Source: Ipomoea triloba
Lineage: Eukaryota; Streptophyta; Magnoliopsida; Solanales; Convolvulaceae
Direction: 5' to 3'
Assembly (NCBI RefSeq): GCF_003576645.1
Contig: NC_044920.1
Location: forward strand, 8,661,554 to 8,725,553
DNA: 64,000 nucleotides
Shown: in pieces, positions 12,374-22,948 of the stretch
Position numbering within the stretch: position 1 is the first letter of the stretch
How the letters are laid out: the number at the start of each line of letters is the position of its first letter
Notes under the pieces: generated by a model
Database searches by the model: none
Seen by the model: the letters and a program-made list of their open reading frames with translations, nothing else
What the model was told of the DNA's origin: nothing
Translations under genes and position numbers: made by a program

Positions 12374-12617
12374 TAGCAGACTAGCCGCCGTCGTCCCAAT
12401 CTCCCTTACCGGAGTAGTACTTCTCGAGTAGGGCCAAGAGACCGGAAGAGAAGAGTGTGAATTGACTATATTGCCCTTGTACTTAACACCTGTTTGACAG
12501 CTTAACTAACAGAGGACAATTTTGAGCGATAACACAAAAGTCTGGGACTACTTTATGAGACCAAAGCCGTTTCAGACAAAATTGAGAAAAACCACTATAG
12601 TCAAGTACAATTTTGGA
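12374..12617. repeat. Right-end module, copy 2
   Basis: Second copy of the 244-bp block at 9283-9526. The near-identity contrasts with the more diverged left TIR, so the duplication is younger than the unit itself. Confidence 0.93.
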
Positions 12618-12636
12618 TATTAACTCAATAAATAAT

Positions 12637-13348
12637 TACTCAAAAAAGTAGTTTTCAAAAAAAAAAAAATTACTCAAAAGTACAGTTATCAAAATGCTTT
12701 AAGGAAATTGCTGAAGAGAAAGATGTATAAATTAAATAAATTAATCAATATTTTTGAATTGAAGTATATTTAGAATCGTAATAGAGAATATTGAAAATAG
12801 ATTGATATTAGGTGATTATGTGGATGAAAAATCTTTGATCATTGTGGATGTTCTAATATAATGAAAGAAAACACATTCAGAGATAATTACACTAGAAAAA
12901 TCTTATGCTACGAATCAATCGCTAGACTCGTAATTTTTAGGTACCAAAATTCTGCTTCACCACTCAAGTACTCGACCACTTATTTCAAGACTTCAATGCC
13001 TGTTTTTTTTTTTTTAAGACCAATGTAAATTATTGCATTAAATCAAAGGTAAGACAGTCTACAAGAAAGTGGGGCGGAGTATTTCTCCATTTCCCGCAAC
13101 CTGACAAAGAAAAACCCCCCCTTGTCATCACGGGGCGGACTTCAAAGTCTTTTATTTGATGATTTTGTAGTGAAATTAAATCAAGTAACATGCGTAGAAA
13201 TAACATGTAACACATGTCAACTAAATTTCTGTCCGTCAGTGTCATTAATGAGTAAAAGTACTGTTTCAGCTAAAGGCTACAAGAAAGCAATAGAAACAAA
13301 ATACTTTTTCAGCTAAAGGCTAAAAGAAAGCAATAGAAACAAGATAAA
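12637..13348. other. No gene; contains a 43-bp tandem duplication
   Basis: AT-rich sequence with one direct duplication of 43 bp (13264-13306 and 13307-13349, starting TTTCAGCTAAAGGCT). The part near 13349 is presumably the old 3' flank of the armadillo gene fragment. Confidence 0.7.
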
Positions 13349-14274
13349 TTACATAAAAGGATCAGAGGTAACATCATATATCTCTGAACTTGGAATCTAT
13401 TTAACAAATTTGACTTGTATTTCTTAACTTTAGCATCCTCCAGCGAACCGGGGGTGGACTTGATAGTTGATATTGCTCCAGAGACTTGCAAGACCGCAGC
13501 AACTTCATCTGCAGAAGAGCCCAGGACTTGGCACCCCCGGTTGAAATTGATTACAAACCACAGTTAATCCTCAAAGATGAATGTAGAAATAGCAAAGGAC
13601 TTGGCACCAAAAAGGGTTATAGAGATCAAATGCTGATATGGTTTGTAATCAATTTCACTCATTCACTACTCAATGGAGGTTTTCAACAAGTATCAGATTG
13701 GTTTCTTTTTCTTGTTGTGCCTACAATCTAACCTATCTATAGTATATGCTCGACATGATACACCAACATCCTTTATTGGGATGGAATTCGAACTTGTGCC
13801 CTTCCGTTTAGAACCTTTTTAGGTTCATGCCATTACGTTATAATAGACATTGGAAGAACAACGTAACTGCACCCCCAAATATGTTACTTAATTTCGCTAT
13901 ACAATTGTCGCACACTGTTTAAGGAAAAAGCAAAAGGTTCTTTCGCAAGATTTCAATAATCCCTGAACAAAAAACAGTTTAAGAATGCTTAAATAAATCA
14001 TTGTAAAGAAAAATGTATGTAATAAGTTTGAGAGTCTTGCCTGATTTTGAGATAGCAAAAAGAGCCTTTAAAGCTTCCTTCCTTGTGCGGTCATCTTTAG
14101 CAGCCTCCAACATCTTCAGAAGTTCTTGAGCTCCACCCATTTCAATAATTTTCATCTGTCTTTCATATGGAAAGCCAAAGAACATACTAGAAATGAGAGA
14201 TAAACTAGAGTCTAGAGCATCATCAAGTTCACTTCAGTTAATGATCCAAAGTCGAACATAAACGAAGCCATGGT
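13349..14274 (-). pseudogene. 3' exons of an armadillo-repeat protein gene, broken
   Basis: Upstream exon (14274 to about 14046): after an acceptor TGTGCAG it encodes MASFMFDFGSLTE, then in a shifted frame ELDDALDSSLS, FGFPYERQMKIIEMGGAQEL and RTRKEALKALFAISKS. These are ARM-type helices of a plant armadillo superfamily protein. It ends CAG/GCAAGA, a GC-type donor. The last exon (about 13500 to 13349) follows CTTCTGCAG and encodes DEVAAVLQVSGAISTIKS and SLEDAKVKKYKSNLLNRFQ. An extra two bases (ATAT) then move the expected C-terminal RYDV out of frame. No earlier exons are visible up to 15000. It could be a truncated gene or a captured fragment; the two frame breaks make it unlikely to be functional. 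Confidence 0.6.
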
Positions 14275-15033
14275 CTGCACATTTCCAATTTTTATTATTA
14301 ATTACCTAAACGAATAAACTTCATTGTCTTACCATCATAGGTATTGCAACACAAATATTTATGCTTGCTAATTTTCTAGCTTGGTAATAGCCAATAGGAG
14401 AAGTCCAACTCCATACAATTCTTCAAAAATTATAATTTAGAAGTCCATCAGGTAGTAGGTTCAACATCATCCGAAAAGCCTAATGACATGGTGACTGAGA
14501 TACATAACAGAAATATTACTATAATAAGGTTCTCCTATAAAAGCAGCCTAACTTTGATCTCTTGTTCATGTATCATGTTCATATACAGCAACCTAGTCAC
14601 TTTACTTTACCTCAGAAAATGCAAAAATCATTCCTTTTGACAATATCTTAATCTTTTTTTTGAGTACTATCTTAATCTAGATTCTCTAATTAGTATAAAT
14701 ATTCTAGACACGTAATTTCAACAGCTCTTGGAGCTTGATTCTATCCACCAGTTAGTGATTACCCAATTTTATGGAGATAATAAGTAGTAACTAACAAATG
14801 TTTAACTTTTGAAAATTATTCCTTTACAGGGGCAAAAAAAATGTTTACAAACTTTGCCTCTGTACAAACCAAATGCTGATTAAAGTTATTTAAGTAGAAT
14901 GAAACAAGAATCCATATTGTAAAGAATATATATAGGCACAAGCACCATGCAATTTAATTTCCATATCACCTATTTTGCTTACAGAAAAAGTTTCAAAATA
15001 CACACATTACTCATGTATCTGTACGTTATGAAT
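14275..15033. other. No gene recognised
   Basis: AT-rich sequence. I see no coding exon that continues the armadillo fragment, no RNA gene and no clear repeat boundary. Confidence 0.5.
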
Positions 15034-17125
15034 TGTAAATATAGATAGATTATGATTACATTATCTTAGGGATATTTAGCATGATTTTAGGATAGAATAG
15101 CATAATTATAGGGATAATATTTCTTTTTCTATATTATTCTACATGTATAAATAGCTGTATGTATCACTCATCCTAGATGTAATATAGTATTCTCTTCCGT
15201 GTATCAGAACCAAGTTGAGAGAAGGAAAAAGTCTTTTTTTTTTTCCTCTTCTTTTTCCTTTTGTGGTGGCCAGAAAATTTTTTTTCGAGTGCTCCTAGGT
15301 CGCCTGGGTTCATACAACGTGATTGTGGGCTCAGTTTGGACAAGTTTTCTCTCCGATATAAGACTCTGGTGTTTGTCAGGCTCCTTCCAGGTTCTCTCTA
15401 TTTTTGTTTGCTTGCTGGTTGTGGTTGGGTTGTTTTTTCTGAAATGGCTGATGGCAAGTCTGTTATAATTTCTGATGTGGTTCCTATCACTTCAAAAATT
15501 ACAGATTTTAAGTTGGACGGTTCTAATTATTTGGAATGGAGTAAAATCATTAAACTTTATCTACATAGTATAGATAAAGATGATCACCTCACCAGTACTG
15601 TTGAACCTAAAGATGATAACAGATGATAACTCTAAGAAAATTTGGTTGAGGGGAGATGCCAAATGATTTTTACAAATACGAAATTCCATTAATAATGATG
15701 TGATTGGTTTAGTCAATCATTGTGAGACTATTAAAGACTTAATGGAATATTTGGAGTTTTTGTATTCTGGAAAGGGGAATGTTACTCGTATAGTCGTATG
15801 TATGATGTCTGTAAAGCATTTTACCGGGCTGAGAAACAAGATAAGTCCCTCCTCACCTATTTCATGGAATTTAAAAAAACATATGGGGAACTGAATCAAT
15901 TAATGCCTTTTAGTACTGATATAAAGGTGCAACAAAAGCAACGAGAACAAATGGCAGTCATGAGTTTTTTAGCAAGTCTTCCATCCGAATTTGAGACTGC
16001 AAAATTCTAGGTTTTGTCCAGCCCTAAAATATCTTCATTGCAAATATCTTCATTGCAAGATGCTTTTGCCTGAGTATTGCGCACGGAAACTTCTCACTCA
16101 GTTCCTTTGAATGGTGCGCTTATTAGTAAAAACTCTTTTACAGACGCTGGTAGACAACCCGTTAGAGGTAATGGTAGAAATGCTCAAGGGCAAAACTATT
16201 GTCACATGGCAGGTCACATAAAACGTGACTGTAAGAAATTGCAGAACAAGTATAAAGGGGTTCAGCATGCTAATGTTGTTTCTACCAATGATGTGTCTAC
16301 CCAATCTGTTTTAGTCTCAGCAGATGAGTTTGCTAAATTCACCCAGTACCAAGAGGCACTAAAGTCTTCAACCACTCCTATCATAGTTGTTGTCGATTCA
16401 GGTAACACAAACACCTGCCTTGTTTCTTCCACTTCCAAATGGGTCATTGACTCAGGAGGCACAGACCATATGATAGGTAAATCTAGCCTATTCTCAACTT
16501 TTACAACCAATACTTCTAGTCTTCCTGTCACTCTTATTGATGGGTCTGTTTTAGAAGTGCTTGGATTTGGCTCTATTACTCCAACTCCTTCTATTCACTT
16601 GTCATCTGTTTTAAGTTTACCTAATCTGTCCTTCAATTTGGTCTCTGTTAGTAAGCTTACTCGTACACTAAATTGTTTTCACATTTTTTTCTGAATATTG
16701 TGTATTTCAGGATCTTACGACGAAGCAGATTATTGGTAAAGAAGTAGATTATTGGTAAACACATGAGTCTGGTGGCTTCTACATCCTAAACACTGAGTAG
16801 CCAAACTCCATTTCGTGTTCAAGTGTTGTTTCCCATTTTGAAGCCCATTGTCGCTTGGGTCATCCGTCGCTACCTTTCTTAAAACAGTTGTGTCAGCAGT
16901 TTAAACATGTGTCTTCATTACATTGTGAGTCTTGTCAATTTGCTAAACACTACCGTGTGAGTTTGAGTCCTAGAGTCAATAAACGAGCAAGTGCTCCCTT
17001 TGAACTTGTACATTCTGATATTTGGGGTCCGTGTCCAGTTATGTCTAAAACTGGGGTCCGTGTCCAGTTATATATATATTTCTCAACATCTTTTCAATGC
17101 ATCAAGTGTGTCACGGTGTTCTAAT
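15034..17125 (+). mobile_element. Truncated Ty1/copia retrotransposon (5' half)
   Basis: The 5' LTR is about 15034-15198 (TGTAAATATAG...), with TATA box TGTATAAATAGC at about 15143. It is followed by a decayed initiator-Met primer binding site (TGTATCAGAACC). Gag starts at 15444 (MADGKSVIISD, then LDGSNYLEWSKIIKLYL). Stops and frameshifts follow at about 15627, 16008 and 16073. A zinc knuckle (CHMAGHIKRDC, first Cys lost) and protease (WVIDSGGTDHM) lie in 16077-16694. A pre-integrase domain (LGHPSLPFL, CESCQFAKH, SDIWGPCP) lies in 16855-17040. The element then stops in a 30-bp tandem duplication of GGGGTCCGTGTCCAGTTAT. Reverse transcriptase, RNase H and the 3' LTR are absent. Confidence 0.85.
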
Positions 17126-17863
17126 GCCCTACATTGACATTTTTTATAATGAGTTTTAAATCAATTTATTGGGTTATTTGAAAGTCTTCTTTGTCAACAA
17201 ATCCGGCCTATGTAGTTAATATGATTGGCTTCAAATTGTTTTTTATTTTTTTTTCCATGTTATTAACATAATACTTGGTAAATAAATAACATTATTTTTT
17301 AGTATAACTTTGATATTTAATTACAAGATAATGTAAAAAAAATAATGAACAATGTAGTGAATATAATTAATTAATAAATTTGAAGGTAAGGAATCTTTGT
17401 ATTGTAGAAAATATTGTAGAAAATATAGACAATATAACTAATGAATATTTTTTTTGAATAATGGTATTGTAGACATCGAATTATAAATTAAAGAAATGCA
17501 TATGTACTATTTTTTTGTTGTAACTACTAATTTATTTAATTTAATAAGAGTAATAAAGTGGAGTACTTACTTTTAAATAATATACTCTAACATATTCGTA
17601 GTATATGTTCAACAATATGCCAACTTTGATTAGGATGAGGTTCGAATCTATAACATTTCTTATAGAAATGAATGGGTAAGTTAAAAATTAACGGAATATT
17701 AACGGAAAAAAAAAAAGAATATTTAATGGAAAATTTAACGGATAATCATATAATTAAGGATAAATTAAGAAATCTCAAGGAAAAATATAAATATAAATAA
17801 TCTGAACCATCCATTTGATTTAATAATTTGACCGTCATATTTTTTTTGACTCTTATTAGTATA

Positions 17864-18340
17864 CTAGTTTTTCACGCGCATTGCGCGAATGAGATAATGC
17901 CCAATGTTTATTATTAAATAAGTAATGCGCGAATGAGATAATGCCCAATGTTTATTATTAAATAAGTAATGCGCGAATGAGATAATGCCCAATGTTTATT
18001 ATTAAATAAGTAATGCGCGAATGAGATAATGCCCAATGTTTATTATTAAATAAGTAATGCGCGAATGAGATAATGCCCAATGTTTATTATTAAATAAGTA
18101 TTTTAAAGTATATCAATGCAAGATTGTATAGGAGATGTTCATGCATATGTAATTAAATATTGAATTTGTTTATTTAAATCGGTAATTTAAAGTTTATGAA
18201 TGCAAGATAATATATGAAAGATTGATTATAATTGTCGCTAAAATAAATATTTACAATTTTGTAAAAACACTAATCTAAATACTTAGTTTAAAAGTGATAG
18301 CATAAATAAATACTACTTTTTTGTTCAAAATATTAATATT
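17864..18340 (-). mobile_element. Helitron-like unit 1 (3' end at 17864), right limit approximate
   Basis: Minus-strand terminus CGCGCAATGCGCG hairpin, then TGAAAAACTAG, followed by T (target A/T). The 44-bp subterminal segment has been amplified five times (17883-18102); the sister copies at 18761 and 19289 have it once. Confidence 0.55.
17883..18102. repeat. 44-bp tandem repeat, 5 copies
   Basis: Five perfect copies of a 44-bp unit beginning GCGCGAATGAGATAATGCCC, with starts at 17883, 17927, 17971, 18015 and 18059. There are no spacers. The unit includes half of the Helitron hairpin. Confidence 0.97.
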
Positions 18341-18760
18341 TATTACTCCGTATATTTGTAGAAGGTTAATGAGTAGTACATTTTGTTATGGTTTCGTAAC
18401 TTGTTTACTTGATAGTAACAACAATAGCTTTGCAGGTAGTCCAAATACTAATACTGCAATATGTCTAGTTTCATCAGCAGTTTCTACAATTATGCCAACT
18501 TTAATTGAGATGAGGTTCGGACCTAAGACCTTACTTATAGAAATTAATGGGCAAGTTAAAAGTTAACGGAATGTTAACGAAAAGATAATATTTAACTGAA
18601 AATTTAACGAATAATCATATAATTAAGGATAAATTAAGAAATCTCAAGAAAAAAATATAAATATAAATAATATGAACCATCCATTTGATTTAATAATTTG
18701 ACCGTCATTTTTTCTACCCATTATAGGCCTAACTTTCTTTGGCTCTTATTAGTATAATAA

Positions 18761-19060
18761 CTAGTTTTACATGCGCTTTGGGCGAATGAGTTAATGCCCA
18801 ATGTTTATATTTAAATAAATATTTGAAAATATATCAATGCAATATTATATAGGATAAATTCATACATAGGTAATTGAATCTCGAATTTGTTTATTTTTAA
18901 GTATGTAACTCAAAGCATATAAATGCAATATAATATAGGAAAGTCATTATAATTGACACTAAAATAAATGTTTGCTACTTTGTAAAATCGATAGTCAAAA
19001 TACTTGGTCTAAAAATACTAGTCTAAATAAATACTACTTTTGGTTTGAATTTTTCTAAGT
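18761..19060 (-). mobile_element. Helitron-like unit 2 (3' end at 18761), right limit approximate
   Basis: Begins (plus strand) CTAGTTTTACATGCGCTTTG. It is colinear with unit 1 through CGAATTTGTTTATTT and ACTAAAATAAATGTTTGC, with many substitutions. The hairpin is degraded. Confidence 0.5.
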
Positions 19061-19288
19061 GTTATTAATTTTCTTTTGAGTAACATTGTCATTGTTTTCA
19101 TCTTCACTATTTATCCTTTTTCTTTTTGTTGGTAGTGTGTTGTTTGTAATTGTGTTACTGTTGGTAGAATAGATGACAGTGTCATACTATGAGATTATGA
19201 TGTAGGAAGCTGTGGATTTTCCTTGTGTATATTATTGTGATCTTAAAATTTTTGTTATTAACTAAAATGATATTGACCTTTGAGTTAC

Positions 19289-19530
19289 CTAGTTTTTCAC
19301 GTGCATTACGCGAATGAGATAATGCCCAATGTTTATTTTTAAATAAGTATTCCAAAGTATATTAATGCAAGATTATATATGAGATGTTCATGCATATGTT
19401 TATCTAAATCGGTAATTCAAAGTTTATGAATGCAATATAATATATGAGAGATTGACTATAATTGTTATTAAAATAAATTTTTTGCAATTTTGTAAAAAAC
19501 GTTAATCTAAATACTTTGTAAAAATAAATT
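19289..19530 (-). mobile_element. Helitron-like unit 3 (3' end at 19289), right limit approximate
   Basis: Begins CTAGTTTTTCACGTGCATTACG. It shares GAGATGTTCATGCATATGT and GGTAATTCAAAGTTTATGAATG with unit 1. It abuts a copy of the 17195 block at about 19535. Confidence 0.5.
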
Positions 19531-19718
19531 TTTGTCAACAAATCCTCCCTAAGTAGTTAATATGATTAGCTTCAAGCTGTTTTTTTCTAAATTTTTTTCC
19601 ATGTTATTAACATAATACTTGGTAAATAAATATATAACATTATTTTGTAGTATAACTTTGGTATTTAATTATAAGATAGTGTAAAAAGGAAAAACAATGA
19701 ACAATGTAGTGAATATAA

Positions 19719-19999
19719 TCTAAAAACATAATAAATGTGAATGAAGGTTATACCCCTCATTTATGTCCGTTTTTTTTGTACATTATGCTATAAAAGTTGT
19801 ACTACATAATATTTTGGACAAATATACCCCTACCGTTATAACTTCCATTATCTTTTCTACTATTGTTACTATGCACATGCATTCACCATATATTTTCTTA
19901 TCTTCTTCAATAATAATAATAAAATATACACAGTAAATATTAGAGTTATATGTTAGTTATTTTTTAAAATATAAATATCCAATTTATAAAAATATTTTA

Positions 20000-20033
<34 letters not shown>

Positions 20034-20126
20034 TACTATATTAAAATTTAAATAAATTTAAAATTTTAATATAAAATACTAATATTGGGCACATATTTTT
20101 TGCGCATCGCGCATAAGAAAAACTAG
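19719..20126 (+). mobile_element. Complete non-autonomous Helitron, 408 bp
   Basis: The 5' end TCTAAAAACATAA directly follows an A. The 3' end has a perfect hairpin TGCGC-ATC-GCGCA (20101-20113), then TAAGAAAAACTAG, then T. The paralogous block at 17366/17367 reads ATATAA/TTAATTAATAAATTTG without the insert, matching the two flanks here (ATATAA and TTCATTAATAAATTTG). That is a near-perfect empty site at A/T. A (TTA)n run lies inside at about 20000-20031. Confidence 0.85.
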
Positions 20127-20692
20127 TTCATTAATAAATTTGAAGGTAAACAATCTTTGCATTGTAGAAAATATAGACAATATAACTAATGAAATTATAT
20201 CTTTTTTTATTTTTTTGATAATGAATATTTTTTTTTGAATAAAGACATTGTAGACATCAAATTATAAATTAAAAAATTGCATATGTATTATTTTTTTGTT
20301 GTAATTACTAATTTATTTAATAAGAGTATAATAAGAATAATAGAGTGTGGTACTTACTTTTGAATACTATACTCTAATATATTCGCAATATATGTTCAAC
20401 AATTATGCCAACTTTGATTAGGATGATGTTCAAACCTAAGACCTTTCTTATAAAAATTAATTGGTAAGTTAAAAGTTAACGAAATATTAACGGAGAAGAG
20501 AATATTTAACGGAAAAGTTAACAGATAATCATAAAATAATTAAGGATAAATTAGGAAATCTCAAGGAAAAATATAAATCTAAACAATCTGCTGAATCATC
20601 CATTTGATTTAATAATTTAACCATCATTTTTTCTACCCATTATAGGCCTAACTTCTTTTGTCTCGTATTAGTATAGTAGATAGATAATATAA

Positions 20693-21543
20693 GAGTTAAT
20701 TCCACCAAAGGTCCTTTGTCTTTGGTGGCAATTCCAATTTTAGTCCCAAACATCGTTTTTGCCATTTAATTAACATCCTAGCTAGACTATTATTTTTTGG
20801 ACACTTTTAGTCCTTCTCATGAATTTTTCTACTTTTAGTAAAGGTAATTTTGTCTCTTCATATTTTTTTTTATTTAACCGGTTTTCACCAGTTTAATTAG
20901 GTTAGGTTAAGCAAACCGGTTCTTCTAATTATTAGATTCAATCCACAAATTCGTACTCAAAAAACCGAATGGAGACCAGAAACATATGCAGCTTCAACCT
21001 GATTTAAAGATAGACATCAATTCAAGATAATGTTAGTATTTTCGCACAATAGAGGCATTAGCTTCTTGGTATATTCATGGTCTACATTACGGTCAACAAT
21101 GGGGCGACAAAGAATTCCTTTTATCGATTGCGAACTCTTTTAGGGGTTTAGAGATTTGGAACTACAGATTTAAAGCGACAAATTTCCCCTTTGCTCTCCT
21201 CTATAGTAGCGTTGTACGGTCTCGTTCTTCGCCGGGTGAAGGAGGATGATGAAGCCTTGAACTGAAGCAGATGAAGATGCGTACGCTAGGGATTTGTGGA
21301 TTGAATCTAATAATTAGAATAATCGGTTTGCTTCACCTAACCTAATTAAACCGGTGAAAACCGGTTAAATAAAAAAAAATATAAAGAGACAAAATTGCCT
21401 TTACTAAAAATAGGAAAAATCATGAAAAGAACTAAAAGTGTCCAAAAAAAGAATAGTCTGGGATGTTAAATGGCAAAAACGATAGTCTGAGACTAAAATT
21501 GAAATTGCCACCAAAGACAAGGGGCCTTTGGTGGAATTACCCT
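20693..21543. mobile_element. Non-autonomous long-TIR MULE, 851 bp
   Basis: Inverted arms of about 260 bp: 20693-20955 (TAATTCCACCAAAGG...) and 21286-21543 (...CCTTTGGTGGAATTA). A 9-bp duplication ATAATATAA lies at 20684-20692 and 21544-21552. The unique core (about 330 bp) has no open frame of note. The flanks are AT-rich, so the 9-bp match carries some chance risk, but the arms are unambiguous. Confidence 0.83.
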
Positions 21544-21552
21544 ATAATATAA

Positions 21553-21930
21553 TATAGTATAGTAGATATTATTATTTACATTCATAATATGTTATTTTCA
21601 TTATTGTTACGTTAGTAAAGTTAATGGTCCATATGTATGTGATACGATTTTCTTAATTATATAAAACATTCAGGTTATTGCGGATTATTTTATTACTCCT
21701 GGCATTACATGTCACGTGCATGCACTTACCGTTGTTGTGGAAGTTTGGAAGATGGCAAAGATTAAAGTGCTATAGCCACATAAATAAATAAGTAAATAAA
21801 TTTATTTTTATTTACAGAGATTCTAAAAGAATAGAAAAGGGTATATTGTGGGGAAACAGACATACCGATGAGCCAAAATGCCCCAAAATAATGCACTTCT
21901 GTATGTGTCCCAATCCCGACAAACTTAACC
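21553..21930. other. No gene recognised
   Basis: Unique-looking intergenic sequence leading into the 48-bp minisatellite. No gene or repeat is recognised. Confidence 0.5.
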
Positions 21931-22192
21931 CACTTTAGGCTAGCAGACCACCCGACTTTCGTCTTAAAGAACCCACGCCACTTTTGGCTGGCAGACCACC
22001 CGACTTTTATCTTAAAGAACCCGCGCCACTTTAGGCTGGCGGATCACCCGAATTTCATCCTCAAGAACCCGCGCAACTTTAGGTTGGCGGACCACCCGAC
22101 TTTCGTATTAAAAAACCCACGCCACTTTAGGCTGGTGGGCCACCCGACTTTCGTCTTAAAGAACCCGCGCCACTTTAGGCTAGCGGACCACC
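21931..22192. repeat. 48-bp minisatellite, 5.5 copies
   Basis: The unit starts CACTTTAGGCTGGCGGACCA, with starts at 21931, 21979, 22027, 22075, 22123 and a partial at 22171. Copies differ by a few bases. The unit is a multiple of three and stays open in one plus-strand frame (a 16-residue repeat like HFRLADHPTFVLKNPR), but that frame has no ATG upstream. Confidence 0.95.
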
Positions 22193-22415
22193 TTAATTGA
22201 CACTTAGAAGTAGGTCAAAACTTATATTTTTATTTCTAAAAATAATCGAATTATAGGCTTTTCACTGGAGCCCAAGGAACTCTTGTTCAACACAAAAGAC
22301 ACAAGCAATCAACGAGATAAATCTATGGCTGAAGGTTAGTGGTTTACATTTATTGCCACATAGCATATGCTTAAATGTGGATTATGTGCTTACATTAGGT
22401 ATTAGAGCCAATTTA

Positions 22416-22945
22416 AGGTGTGTTTGGTAACCCGTAAAATAGCTTCCGAAAAATATTTTCCGAGTTTTCGGTGTTTGGCAACATTCGGAAAATGTGGTCA
22501 ACGGAAAATGTTTTCCGTTGACCAAGAAAAATCAGTTCATTTCCGGAAAATGACTTACATAAATTTTTTTCCGTAATTCATTTTCCAGAATCGCAAAAAT
22601 GGTCGTTTCGCATGTTCTCGGCCAAAACCAAGCCGTATCATCCATGGCTGTGGACCAAGGAGGTGGGGTAACCGCCGGAAACCTATATTGGTTTACCTTT
22701 TTTTTAAATTCTATTTTTAATAAATAATATTATTTTAATATTATTATAATTTTTTATATTTTAAATAAAATAATTATAATGTTTAATTATACAATTCTAC
22801 CCATTTTTTAGAAAATGAACCAAACACACAAAAGATAGTTTTTCATAATACATCCAAACACTGGAAATTAAACTCTTTTCCGGAAAATGACTCATTTTCC
22901 AGAAAACATTTTCCAAAAGTCATTTTCCGCTTTCCAAACGGACTC
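22416..22945. mobile_element. PIF/Harbinger-type MITE, 530 bp
   Basis: Terminal inverted repeats AGGTGTGTTTGG and CCAAACGGACTC, flanked by a TTA/TTA 3-bp duplication (22413-22415, 22946-22948). Inside, palindromic phrases around TTTTCCGGAAAATGA recur near both ends. It is the same family as 23836-24413. Confidence 0.75.
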
Positions 22946-22948
22946 TTA

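Larger units (their letters stand above)
8422..12626. mobile_element. Composite Mutator-like (MULE) unit with duplicated right end
   Basis: The outer ends GAGCTAATACCC and GGATATTAACTC are inverted copies, and the unit is flanked by AATAAATAAT on both sides (8412-8421, 12627-12636), fitting the 9-bp duplication of MULEs. The left TIR runs about 160 bp (ACCAATATAGTCAAGG type). An internal copy of the right TIR occurs at about 9375-9537, and the true right end is at 12617. Between the two right ends lie a kinase gene fragment, AT-rich DNA and a Helitron 3' end. No transposase is visible, so the unit is non-autonomous. 8610-9280 is unique cargo of unknown origin. Confidence 0.6.
17160..20690. 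mobile_element. Cluster of related Helitron-like non-autonomous units
   Basis: Blocks of the same sequence recur. One (ATGCCAACTTTGATTAGGATG through GATTTAATAATTTGACCGTC) occurs at 17603, 18474 and 20391. Another (GTCAACAAATCC through AACATAATACTTGG) occurs at 17195 and 19535. A third (CTAG, hairpin, GAATGAGATAATGCCCAATG) starts at 17864, 18761 and 19289. The third type, read on the minus strand, ends in hairpin plus CTAG followed by T, as Helitrons do. No Rep/helicase is present. The arrangement looks like repeated insertion of one family next to or into itself. Confidence 0.6.

Noticed and set aside
17883..18102. CRISPR-like regular repeat array (also 21931-22192 and 54296-54583)
   Set aside because: Repeats are directly contiguous with no unique spacers and the DNA is plant nuclear; these are minisatellites.
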